Source: Alphaproteobacteria bacterium (GTDB taxonomy: Bacteria; Pseudomonadota; Alphaproteobacteria; Caulobacterales; Caulobacteraceae). Taken from it: 16,496 bases of DNA. The stretch is taken from NCBI GenBank assembly GCA_018895795.1, contig JAHINZ010000051.1, positions 1-16,496 of the forward strand. Direction: 5' to 3'. Position 1 is the stretch's first letter; each line of letters begins with the position of its first letter. This document shows, piece after piece, positions 6,883-13,833 of this stretch. Below the pieces are notes generated by a model. That model did not search any database. It saw only the letters and a list, made by a program, of their open reading frames with translations, and had not been told where the DNA came from. A program made the position numbers and the translations under genes.

Positions 6883-8541
6883 TCAGTTGTTCCAGAGAAT
6901 GTACTCGTCGGTCGGCTTGTCGGGCACGCTCAGGGGGTGGTCGATGGCGATCGCGCCCCGCAGCAGGGACGGCCATTTGGGCTTGAGGTTGCGCTGGTCC
7001 TGCTGGGCCAGCAGCACCCGAAGTTCGGCGACCTTGGCGGGATTGGCTGCCGCCAGATTGTTGCGTTCGGTCGGGTCAGCCGCCAGATCGAACAGCCAAA
7101 CCTTGCTGGGATTGTCCAGCACCTGCAGCTTCCAGTCGCCGGCCCGCACCATGCGATAGTCGCCCGAGCGCCAGAACAGCACGTCATGTGGTCGCCCGGT
7201 GGCCTTGCCGATCACGAAGGGCGTCAGGTTCACGCCGTCGATCGGGCGATCCTGCGGAACCTCGGCCCCCGCCGCGCCGGCGGCGGTGGCGAACATGTCG
7301 ATATGGCTGACCGGGTTGGCGTAGTGGCCGCCCGCCGGCAGCACTGCGGGCCAGCGCATATAGTAGGGCACATGCACGCCGCCCTCGAAGAAGGTGGCCT
7401 TCCAGCCGCGATAGGGGCGGTTGATCTCGGGCAGGCCGATATAGTGAGCGCCGCCGTTGTCGCTGGTGAAGATCACCAGGGTGTTGTCGTCCAGACCCTG
7501 GTCCTTCAGCGTCTGCATCACCCGACCGATATTGCGGTCCAGGTTGCGCACCATGGCGCCATAGACCCGCAGGCGATGATCCTTGATCTGGGGCAGGGCG
7601 TCATAGTCGGCCTTGGTGGCCTGCAGCGGCGTGTGCGGCGCGTTATAGGCCAGGTACATGAAGAACGGCTGGTTCTTGTTGGCCTTGATCGAGGCGATGG
7701 CCTGATCTGACAGATAGTCGGTCATGTAGGCGTTTGGCTTGAAGGCCGGCTGGCCGTTGTACTGCACGGCATAGGGCAGGTTGGCCCACAGGAACTTGTC
7801 GATCGGGTCGAAGCTCTGCTTGGAGTTCTCGACCCCGGGATCCTTGGCCGGCAGGAACATCGAGGCGCCGGCGATGAAGCCCAGGCTTTCGTCGAAGCCC
7901 TGGTCTTCGGGGCGCGAGCCCTTGGTGCCGCCCAGATGCCACTTGCCCAGATGAACGGTGTGATAGCCGCGCGTCTTCAGGACCTCGGCGATGGTGATTT
8001 CCGAAGCCGGGACGTTCAGTTCGTCCATCGGCGGAACGTCCTTGGCCAGCTCGCGGGCGAAGTGCGGCGGGTGCAGGGACCCCGGCGAGCGGAAGGTGCC
8101 GACCAGGCGTGAGAAACCCACCGGGGTAGGCGTGAACTCGAAGCCGAAGCGGGTCGGGTAGCGGCCGGTCATCAGCGCCGCACGCGAGGGCGCGCAGGTG
8201 GCGTTGCCGGCATAGCCGTTGGTCATGTCCACGCCGCCTTGGGCGATGGCGTCGATATTGGGGGTCTTGACCACGCCGCCGGCGATGCCGCCGCCATTGA
8301 GGCTAACGTCATTATAGCCCAGGTCGTCGGCCAGGATGAAGATGATGTTGGGCGGGCGCTGGCCGGGGGGCAGGGCCCCCGCGGGCGGACCGGCCTGCCA
8401 AGGCACGGGTCGGTTGGCCGCCGCCTTGGGCGCCATCCACGCTCCGATATGCAGGATGATATACTCGCGGCTGAACCAGGCGCCGGTCAGCGCCGCCGCC
8501 AGAACCGCCAGAATAATTCCCGTCCACTTCAGAATACGCAT
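6883..8541 (-). CDS. Type I (formylglycine) sulfatase, membrane-anchored
   Basis: 552 residues. The N-terminus has one hydrophobic helix (about 4-22) without a clear cleavage site, so it is probably a signal-anchored periplasmic enzyme. The sulfatase domain begins at PPNIIFILADDLGYNDV (metal-binding D72/D73) and carries the canonical maturation motif CAPSR (C116 to R120), in which Cys becomes formylglycine. Further active-site parts are LGKWHLG (K200, H202), APHTPL (H303), FTSDNGG (D361/N362) and RGWKATFFEGG (K381). The C-terminal subdomain includes WLFDLAADPTERNNLA, usual for arylsulfatases. It should cleave sulfate esters; the substrate is unknown. GGGGAG lies 6 nt before the ATG. It is transcribed from the operator region at 8595 and converges on the DUF1330 operon. 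The formylglycine-generating enzyme is not in the window. Confidence 0.94.
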   Translation of the reverse strand: MRILKWTGIILAVLAAALTGAWFSREYIILHIGAWMAPKAAANRPVPWQAGPPAGALPPGQRPPNIIFILADDLGYNDVSLNGGGIAGGVVKTPNIDAIAQGGVDMTNGYAGNATCAPSRAALMTGRYPTRFGFEFTPTPVGFSRLVGTFRSPGSLHPPHFARELAKDVPPMDELNVPASEITIAEVLKTRGYHTVHLGKWHLGGTKGSRPEDQGFDESLGFIAGASMFLPAKDPGVENSKQSFDPIDKFLWANLPYAVQYNGQPAFKPNAYMTDYLSDQAIASIKANKNQPFFMYLAYNAPHTPLQATKADYDALPQIKDHRLRVYGAMVRNLDRNIGRVMQTLKDQGLDDNTLVIFTSDNGGAHYIGLPEINRPYRGWKATFFEGGVHVPYYMRWPAVLPAGGHYANPVSHIDMFATAAGAAGAEVPQDRPIDGVNLTPFVIGKATGRPHDVLFWRSGDYRMVRAGDWKLQVLDNPSKVWLFDLAADPTERNNLAAANPAKVAELRVLLAQQDQRNLKPKWPSLLRGAIAIDHPLSVPDKPTDEYILWNN

Positions 8542-8594
8542 CCCGAGCTCCCCTCAGATCGCCTGACTTTTCGTCCGTTGTTGTCTGGAGTATA

Positions 8595-8617
8595 TATTGA
8601 CATTGTACGTGCCGCTA
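8595..8617. promoter_or_regulatory. Shared palindromic operator, copy B
   Basis: TATTGACA (8595-8602), 7-nt spacer, TGCCGCTA (8610-8617). Each arm differs by one base from the consensus TAGTGRCA-N7-TGYCAMTA. It sits 45 nt before the small membrane protein start and 53 nt before the sulfatase start, and lies on top of the promoter at 8597-8621. Confidence 0.62.
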
Positions 8618-8621
8618 GATG
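8597..8621 (+). promoter_or_regulatory. Putative promoter of the small membrane protein gene
   Basis: TTGACA (8597-8602) is followed after 11 nt by GCTAGATG (8614-8621), which matches the known Caulobacter housekeeping -10 GCTANAWC at 7 of 8 positions with suitable spacing. Transcription should begin near 8628. The -35 and most of the -10 lie inside operator copy B, a classic repression geometry. Confidence 0.6.
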
Positions 8622-8639
8622 GGATCGCGAGGCGATCCC
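8621..8639. repeat. Perfect 8-bp inverted repeat in the 5' leader
   Basis: GGGATCGC (8621-8628), GAG, GCGATCCC (8632-8639). It lies between the promoter and the ATG at 8663, so it may be a leader hairpin or a second protein site. The 3-nt loop makes a stable stem possible. No counterpart is seen at the other shared-operator promoters. Confidence 0.5.
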
Positions 8640-8662
8640 GCCCGTTGGATGAGAGCCATACA

Positions 8663-9076
8663 ATGCGTTGGATCCCGTTGGTGGTGCTAGGCCTGATGGG
8701 CCTGATCAATCTGGGACGCGGGGCGATCCACGCGTTCGCGCCCGATGGCGGCGCGGGATCGATCGCCGGCCTGGACCTCTCGACCAGCCGGGAAACGATC
8801 CTGTCGCTGTTCGCGACCCTGGGGTTGGCCCAGATCGCCAAGGGGGTTTTCGAACTCTATGTCGTGGCGCGTCGCCGCGATCTGCTGGGCCTGTTTCTGG
8901 CGATGCAGACCCTCGATACCCTGCTGGCGGTCGCCAATCTCTATCTCTGGCGGCCTTTGCCGGTCACCGTGCCGGGCCAGCCGTTCAACCTGATCTTGCT
9001 GGCCGCTCAGGCGCTGGCGCTGATGATCGCGGTCAGGCGCGCGCCTGCAAGCCCTGCTGGTCCAACCGCCACTTGA
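8663..9076 (+). CDS. Small four-helix membrane protein, unknown function
   Basis: 137 residues with four predicted membrane segments: about 3-18, 43-63, 70-92 and 105-120, with a short polar loop (APDGGAGSIAGLDLSTSRET) after the first and a basic ARRRDLL between the second and third. No family is recognised with certainty. Its topology and the RRDLL turn resemble the DUF4345-like protein at 9826-10209, so the two may be distant paralogues. The start is ATG 8663 with a modest GGATGAGAG upstream; an in-frame TTG at 8597 is rejected because it is the promoter -35 itself. Its 3' end overlaps the convergent isomerase-like gene by 44 bp. It is divergent from the sulfatase and shares the operator, so a role connected with sulfatase substrate or product at the membrane is possible. 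Confidence 0.75.
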   Translation: MRWIPLVVLGLMGLINLGRGAIHAFAPDGGAGSIAGLDLSTSRETILSLFATLGLAQIAKGVFELYVVARRRDLLGLFLAMQTLDTLLAVANLYLWRPLPVTVPGQPFNLILLAAQALALMIAVRRAPASPAGPTAT

Positions 9077-9686
9077 ACTGGTCGAATCGGTCCTGGCCGA
9101 AGAAGGCCTCGCCGTTGAAGGCGATCATCGGCACGCCGTAGTGGCCCGCCGCGCGTTGGGCGATCTGGCTGTGCTCGACGATGGCGGCCAGACGCTCGGC
9201 CTGCTCGTCGACGACCCGCGTCAAGGCCGCCGCGTCCAGACCGGCCCGCTCGGTGGCGCGGGCCAGGTGGTCGCCCTCGTGCCAGTTGTCGACTTCGCCG
9301 CTCCAGATCACCCGGCTGACCTCGGTGAGGAACGGCAGGCCGCGTCCCAGCTCGGCCGCGGCCACGCCCATATGGGTCAGGCGATGGATGTGCGGCTGGT
9401 CCTTGGGATAGGTGCGGGTGGCGAAGTCCATCTTGACCGGATCGGGGATCGGCCAGCGGAACGGCAGGCCCAGGAACGCCGCCTCGCGATAGATGTCCTG
9501 CATGAAATAGCTGAACCAGAGGGGGTCGCGGGTCTCGAAGAACTCCGGCGTGCGCACGGCCAGCGGATAGACCGGGCGGATGTTTCCGACCACGTCGAAC
9601 TCGCGCTCCAGCGCCGTCAGGCGGTGGGTGATCATGTACGAATAGGGCGAGCGGAAGGACCAGTAGAGGTCATAGGCCAGGGTCAT
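9033..9686 (-). CDS. DsbA-fold protein, 2-hydroxychromene-2-carboxylate isomerase-like
   Basis: 217-residue thioredoxin-fold protein with a helical insertion, of the DsbA/kappa-GST/HCCA-isomerase family. It has YWSFRSPYSY at 8-17, where Ser13 takes the place of the DsbA CxxC, as in the isomerases. Conserved closing elements are YGVPMIAFNGEAFFGQDRFD (183-202, with cis-Pro candidate P186). Lack of CxxC and of a signal peptide argues against an oxidoreductase and for a glutathione-dependent cytoplasmic isomerase or lyase of the kind found in aromatic degradation. I place the start at ATG 9686 because GGGAGAG stands just before it; the upstream ATG at 9701 would add four codons and has no comparable site. 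Operator copy C lies 33 nt upstream. Confidence 0.83.
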   Translation of the reverse strand: MTLAYDLYWSFRSPYSYMITHRLTALEREFDVVGNIRPVYPLAVRTPEFFETRDPLWFSYFMQDIYREAAFLGLPFRWPIPDPVKMDFATRTYPKDQPHIHRLTHMGVAAAELGRGLPFLTEVSRVIWSGEVDNWHEGDHLARATERAGLDAAALTRVVDEQAERLAAIVEHSQIAQRAAGHYGVPMIAFNGEAFFGQDRFDQFKWRLDQQGLQARA

Positions 9687-9718
9687 CGCGGTCTCTCCCA
9701 TGGGGTGCTCTGATTGGG

Positions 9719-9741
9719 TAGTGGCACCCTAAGTGCTACTA
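9719..9741. promoter_or_regulatory. Shared palindromic operator, copy C
   Basis: TAGTGGCA (9719-9726), 7-nt spacer, TGCTACTA (9734-9741), arms 7/8 complementary. It matches the consensus at 15 of 16 arm positions and lies 32 nt from the isomerase-like start codon, so it should control the leftward gene. GTAGTG and TATAT flanks are also shared with copy A, which lengthens the similarity beyond the arms. Confidence 0.66.
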
Positions 9742-9781
9742 TATCGCCTAAATCGACGCGGTCCATCTTGCCATTGAGCTA

Positions 9782-9804
9782 AAATGGCAGTTAGCATGCC
9801 ACAA
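9782..9804. promoter_or_regulatory. Shared palindromic operator, copy D (weaker)
   Basis: AAATGGCA (9782-9789), 7-nt spacer, TGCCACAA (9797-9804), 13 of 16 arm positions. It lies 21 nt before the DUF4345-like start codon, so it should serve the rightward operon with the arylsulfatase. A further half-site-like TGCCATT at 9769-9775 makes a second inverted repeat with AATGGCA, suggesting an extended binding region. Confidence 0.5.
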
Positions 9805-9825
9805 TAATTGAGTTGGGGCGGATCG

Positions 9826-10209
9826 ATGCAGAAACTGACGCGGACCCTGGTCGGGGCGGCGGGCCTCCTGGCGCTGCTGATGGCCGTCGGGTTCTGGATC
9901 CGGCCCGTGGCGCTGGCCGGCAAGCTAGGCCTTCAGCCCATGGGCGATCTGGGGCTGGCGTCCCTTCGAGCCGATCTCGGCGGCTTCTTCGGCGCCGCCG
10001 GCGCCCTGGCTCTGCTGGCGGCCCTGCGCAATCGCCGCGACCTGCTGACAGCGCCGCTGATGCTGATCGGCGTCGCCCTAACGGGCCGCTTTGTATCGCT
10101 GGCGATCACCGGACCCTCGCCCGCCCTGATCCAACCGATGGTCGTCGAGGCCGTCCTGCTGGCGATCATGGGCCTGGGCTATCGCACCCTGGGCCGCGCC
10201 CAGGCCTGA
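9826..10209 (+). CDS. DUF4345-like small membrane protein
   Basis: 127 residues with four likely membrane helices (about 7-24, 48-67, 73-92 and 105-121). The sequence LRADLGGFFGAAGALALLAALRNRRDLL followed by a glycine-rich third helix is typical of the DUF4345 group; function unknown. GGGGCGGA precedes the ATG at 9826; an upstream in-frame TTG at 9808 is rejected. It is the first gene of a rightward pair, 49 nt before the Tat-exported arylsulfatase, and reads from operator copies C/D. Together with the protein at 8663 it makes a recurring pairing of a small membrane protein with a sulfatase. Confidence 0.8.
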   Translation: MQKLTRTLVGAAGLLALLMAVGFWIRPVALAGKLGLQPMGDLGLASLRADLGGFFGAAGALALLAALRNRRDLLTAPLMLIGVALTGRFVSLAITGPSPALIQPMVVEAVLLAIMGLGYRTLGRAQA

Positions 10210-10258
10210 ACACGCTCACCGTCGCCGCCCACCGCGCGGATGCTTTCGGAGACGATCC

Positions 10259-12643
10259 ATGACCGACGACAACAAACCCAAGATCGACAGGCGTTCGCTG
10301 CTGCTGGGCGCCGGGGTCGGCATCGGCGGCGCGGCGGTGGTCGCGGTCGGCGGCGCGGCGATCAAGTCGGCGACCAGCTCGATCGCCACGCCCAAGGCGG
10401 TGGGCAAGGGCAAGCCCGCCAAGATCGCGACCTCGTTCAAGGACTCCCGACCCGCCCAGGCCGAGGAGACCAAGGCCCCGGCGGGCGCGCCGAATGTGGT
10501 GGTGATCATCCTCGACGACGTCGGGTTCGCCGATCTGGGTTGCTACGGCGGCGAGCTGATCACCCCGTCGCTGGACGCCCTGGCCGGGGCGGGGCTGCGC
10601 TACACCAACTTCCGCACCACGGCGATGTGCTCGTGCACCCGCGCCGCCTTGCTAACCGGGCTGAACCATCACTCGGCCGGCATGGGCTGGCTGGCGGACA
10701 TCGATTCCGGCTATCCGGGCTATCGCGGCGACCTGACCCGCCAGAACGCCACCCTCGCCGAGGTGCTGGTCGAGGCCGGCTGGTCGACTTTCCTGCTGGG
10801 CAAATGGCACGTCAACAACGCCGAGCATGGCGGCGCGAACGGGCCCTACCACAACTGGCCGACCCACCGGGGCTTCGAGCGGGCCTATTGGTATCAAGGT
10901 CATTCCAGCGACCACTTCCACCCGGGCGCCCTGTACGAAGGCACGGCGCGGGTCGAGACCGGCGGCGACAACTACTATCTCTCCGATGACCTGGCCGAGC
11001 GCGCTGTCACCTATCTGCACACCCAGAAGGCCATGGCGCCCGACAAGCCGTTCTACATGCAGCTGGCCTTTGGCGCGGCCCATTCGCCGCTGCAGGCCAA
11101 GGCCGCCGATCGCGACCTCTATAAGGGGCGGTTCGAAGCCGGCTGGGACGAGATCCGCAAGCACAGGCTGGAGCGTCAGAAGAGCCTGGGCCTGATGCCG
11201 GCCGAGACGCCGCTGCCGCCTCTGTCGCCCGGCGCCAAGCCCTGGGCCGAGCTCACGGCCGATCAGAAGCGCCTCTATGCTCGCTACATGGAGGTGTTCG
11301 GCGGCATGGTCACCGGCGCGGACCGGGCCATCGGCCGGGTCATGGCCGAGCTGGAGGCCATGGGCCTGCGCGAAAACACCCTGGTCGTCGTGTTCTCCGA
11401 CAACGGGGCCTCGGCGGAAGGCACCGAGACCGGCACGCCCAACGTCTTCGGGCCGGCCTTCGGTCGCCCCGCCTCCGAAGCCGAAGCCCTGGCCCTGTAC
11501 GACACCATGGGCGAGGACGGCACGTTTCCGCACTATCCGATCGGCTGGACCAACGCCTCCAACACGCCTTACCGGCTGTACAAGCAATATACCTCGCTGG
11601 GCGGTGTCGCCGATCCGCTGATCGTCGCCTGGCCCAAGGGCGTGGCCGACAAGGGCGGGGTGCGAAAGCAGTTCGTTCACGTGGTGGATCTGTATCCGAC
11701 CGTGCTGGACGCCTGCGGCGTGCAGCGCCCGGAGCTCTATCGCGGCGAAGCACAGAAGCCGCTGGAAGGCGCCAGCGTCGCCAAGACCTTCGCCTCGCCC
11801 CAGGTCGCGACCCGAACCGAGCAATATTACGAACTGGGCGGGTTCCGCGCCTTCGAAGAGGGCAGCTGGCGCCTGGTCGCCCAGCACCAACGCGGCAAGG
11901 CGTTCGAGGACGACCACTGGGGGCTCTACGACACAGCCCATGATCCCAATGAGCTGCGCGACGTCTCGGCCGACCACCCCGAGGTCGCCGCGCGGCTGCG
12001 GAGCAAATGGGACAAGGCGGCCGCGGCCTATGACGTGCTGCCGCTGGACGACCGACCCCTGCTGTTGAAACTGGTGCAGCAGCGGGGCGCCAAGCTGCGC
12101 AAGCGCTGGGACATCCGGCCGCCCATCGACCCGATCTCGACCGACGTCTCGCCGATCGTCTGTGGCCTGTCGCATTCGATCGAGGTGGAGCTCTCACGCC
12201 CCAAGGGCGACGAGGACGGGGTGCTGATCGCCCATGGCTCGCTGCCGGCGGGCTATGTGCTGTACATCGACAAGGGGCGGCTGATCTACGAGACCAGCCT
12301 GCTGCCCTGGAGCGAGGTCATAGCCGCGCCCGACCGGCTGCCGCGCGGTCCGGTCAAGGTGAAGTATCAGCAGTCCATGACCTCACGCCCCTTCGAAGGG
12401 CGCGGCGCGCTCTACGTGAACGGTCGCAAGGTCGCCGAGCACAAGTTCGAGCGCGTGCTGTTCGCCCCGGGCTATGACGGGTTCTGCGTCGGCTCGGACC
12501 AGGGCAACCGGGTCTCGCGCGCCTATGAGGGCCCCAACCCGTTCCAGGGCAAGATTTCCCGTGTGCTGATCGATGTCGACACCGCCGCCATGTCGCCGCT
12601 GGAGATCATGCGGTTCATGAAGGCGATGAGCATCAAGGTCTGA
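10259..12643 (+). CDS. Tat-exported type I arylsulfatase with C-terminal beta domain and variant CSCTR motif
   Basis: 794 residues, long for the family. A twin-arginine signal (DRRSLLLG at 10-17, hydrophobic stretch to about 35) predicts folded export to the periplasm. The sulfatase domain starts at APNVVVIILDDVGFADLG (D86/D87) and has GKWHVNN (K182, H184), FGAAHSPLQ (H275) and FSDNGAS (D381/N382), like the Pseudomonas AtsA branch. The maturation motif reads CSCTR (124-128) where C-x-P-S/T-R is expected: the proline is a cysteine. From about residue 635 to the end is a beta-rich module (LYVNGRKVAEHKF, FCVGSDQGNRVS), probably a concanavalin/LamG-like domain. GGAGA lies 7 nt before the ATG. The 3' end overlaps the convergent lipoprotein gene by 11 bp. 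Confidence 0.93.
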   Translation: MTDDNKPKIDRRSLLLGAGVGIGGAAVVAVGGAAIKSATSSIATPKAVGKGKPAKIATSFKDSRPAQAEETKAPAGAPNVVVIILDDVGFADLGCYGGELITPSLDALAGAGLRYTNFRTTAMCSCTRAALLTGLNHHSAGMGWLADIDSGYPGYRGDLTRQNATLAEVLVEAGWSTFLLGKWHVNNAEHGGANGPYHNWPTHRGFERAYWYQGHSSDHFHPGALYEGTARVETGGDNYYLSDDLAERAVTYLHTQKAMAPDKPFYMQLAFGAAHSPLQAKAADRDLYKGRFEAGWDEIRKHRLERQKSLGLMPAETPLPPLSPGAKPWAELTADQKRLYARYMEVFGGMVTGADRAIGRVMAELEAMGLRENTLVVVFSDNGASAEGTETGTPNVFGPAFGRPASEAEALALYDTMGEDGTFPHYPIGWTNASNTPYRLYKQYTSLGGVADPLIVAWPKGVADKGGVRKQFVHVVDLYPTVLDACGVQRPELYRGEAQKPLEGASVAKTFASPQVATRTEQYYELGGFRAFEEGSWRLVAQHQRGKAFEDDHWGLYDTAHDPNELRDVSADHPEVAARLRSKWDKAAAAYDVLPLDDRPLLLKLVQQRGAKLRKRWDIRPPIDPISTDVSPIVCGLSHSIEVELSRPKGDEDGVLIAHGSLPAGYVLYIDKGRLIYETSLLPWSEVIAAPDRLPRGPVKVKYQQSMTSRPFEGRGALYVNGRKVAEHKFERVLFAPGYDGFCVGSDQGNRVSRAYEGPNPFQGKISRVLIDVDTAAMSPLEIMRFMKAMSIKV

Positions 12644-13763
12644 CGTTGGACGCCCGGTAGGGATAGATCTGCTGGGTCTTGCTTTCATTATAACGAGACC
12701 CTGGGCAGTTCACCGCATAGGCCGAGGCCGTCTCGCGCAGATAGGGCCCCCTGCCGCTGTCGCCGTTCAGGGCGGCGCAGGAGACGGCGGTCTTGTAGTT
12801 GACCGAGCCGTCGGTGCTGAGCTCGGCCATGAACTGGTCGAACGCCAGGTCGAGCAGGCCTCGCGTGGCCGCCAGCCGGCGGGCGCGGCCGGCGAAGGCG
12901 GTGGTGATCTCGCCGCCGGCCGAGATCGGCCGCGCGGCCGGAACCGGACCGGCCGCCGCGCCGGCTGCGGTGATCGCGCCGCCGGCCAGCATGGCTTCAA
13001 GATCGCTGAAACGACCGCTGGCTCCGCCGACCGCCGCCGCCGTGGCGAAGGCGGAGGCGAAGCCCGCCGGCGCGCGATCGGGACCGCCGATCTTGGCGGC
13101 TTCGTTGGCGCCGACCAGACCGGCATAGGGCGCGTCGGCGATCGAGACCACCAGGTTCTGGTTGACGTAATAGCCCAGGGCCAGACCCAGCAGTCCGCCG
13201 CCGGGCGGCGCCAGCACCGCGTCCTTGGAGGCGCCTAGCGGACCGGCCAGCGCCGCGCGGGTCATTTCGGGCGTGAAGCCCGTCCACGCCGCGCGATAGC
13301 TGGTCTCGACGGTGGATTGCTTGACCAGCTCGCCGGTGCGCCAGCGCACCAGGCTGAAGGTGACCCTGGCCGAGGCCAGCTTGTCGGTTCCCAGCCAGAC
13401 GCTAGGACCGTGCAGCTCATCGAACCGCACATAGAGCATATATTCGCCATCCAGCCGGCTGCGGGCCAGCATGTCGGCGCGGTCCAGATGTTGGGTTAGC
13501 GTTTCGACCACCTGCACCCGGGTCGGGCGCGTGGTGATGATCGCGCCGCCGTCGAACCAGCGAAACTCCGGCGCGCCCTCGACCTCCTGGATCGAGACGT
13601 TGCGGAAGAAAGACTTGTGCGGCGAGGCCTTGGCGACGGCGACCGGCGGCATGGCCGGCTGACGCAGGGCCCGAACGTCGTCGGCGCTGGCGCAGGCGCT
13701 CAGCAAGACGGCGGCGGCCGTCATCGCGAGCAGCGCTTTCAAGGGCTTGGGCGTCGTAACCAT
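12633..13763 (-). CDS. Lipoprotein of unknown function
   Basis: 376 residues with a lipoprotein signal: MVTTPKPLKA, hydrophobic stretch, lipobox LLSAC with Cys at residue 24. The mature part begins with a mixed alpha/beta region (about 45-170: FFRNVSIQEVEG, YMLYVRFDELHG, ARVTFSLVRWRTGELV). It continues with a glycine/alanine-rich stretch (about 185-295) that includes one apolar patch, and ends with a short cysteine-containing tail (SCAALNG, VNCPGSRYNE). I recognise no family with confidence. The ATG at 13763 is chosen over one 13 codons upstream because GGAGAG precedes it and the lipobox then has normal spacing. It follows the halogenase by 70 nt on the same strand and may be co-transcribed. 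Confidence 0.8.
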   Translation of the reverse strand: MVTTPKPLKALLAMTAAAVLLSACASADDVRALRQPAMPPVAVAKASPHKSFFRNVSIQEVEGAPEFRWFDGGAIITTRPTRVQVVETLTQHLDRADMLARSRLDGEYMLYVRFDELHGPSVWLGTDKLASARVTFSLVRWRTGELVKQSTVETSYRAAWTGFTPEMTRAALAGPLGASKDAVLAPPGGGLLGLALGYYVNQNLVVSIADAPYAGLVGANEAAKIGGPDRAPAGFASAFATAAAVGGASGRFSDLEAMLAGGAITAAGAAAGPVPAARPISAGGEITTAFAGRARRLAATRGLLDLAFDQFMAELSTDGSVNYKTAVSCAALNGDSGRGPYLRETASAYAVNCPGSRYNESKTQQIYPYRASNVRP

Positions 13764-13833
13764 CGGGGCTCTCCAAAGTCGCGCAGGAGCATCCCGCAAC
13801 AACCTTAATGAGCCATTTCGTCGCGGCGCGTCC

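Noticed and set aside
8597..8662. Upstream TTG start for the small membrane protein
   Set aside because: The TTG is the first triplet of the predicted -35 element, so it would not be transcribed; ATG 8663 directly precedes the first membrane helix.
9769..9789. TGCCATT-N7-AATGGCA as a separate fifth operator
   Set aside because: Its half-sites are inverted relative to the consensus and its right half is the left arm of copy D, so it is better read as an extra half-site.
10652..12175. 507-codon open frame on the minus strand
   Set aside because: It lies wholly antisense to the arylsulfatase, has a low-complexity Gly/Arg/Val-rich composition and no recognisable motif. Long antisense open frames are expected in high-GC coding DNA.
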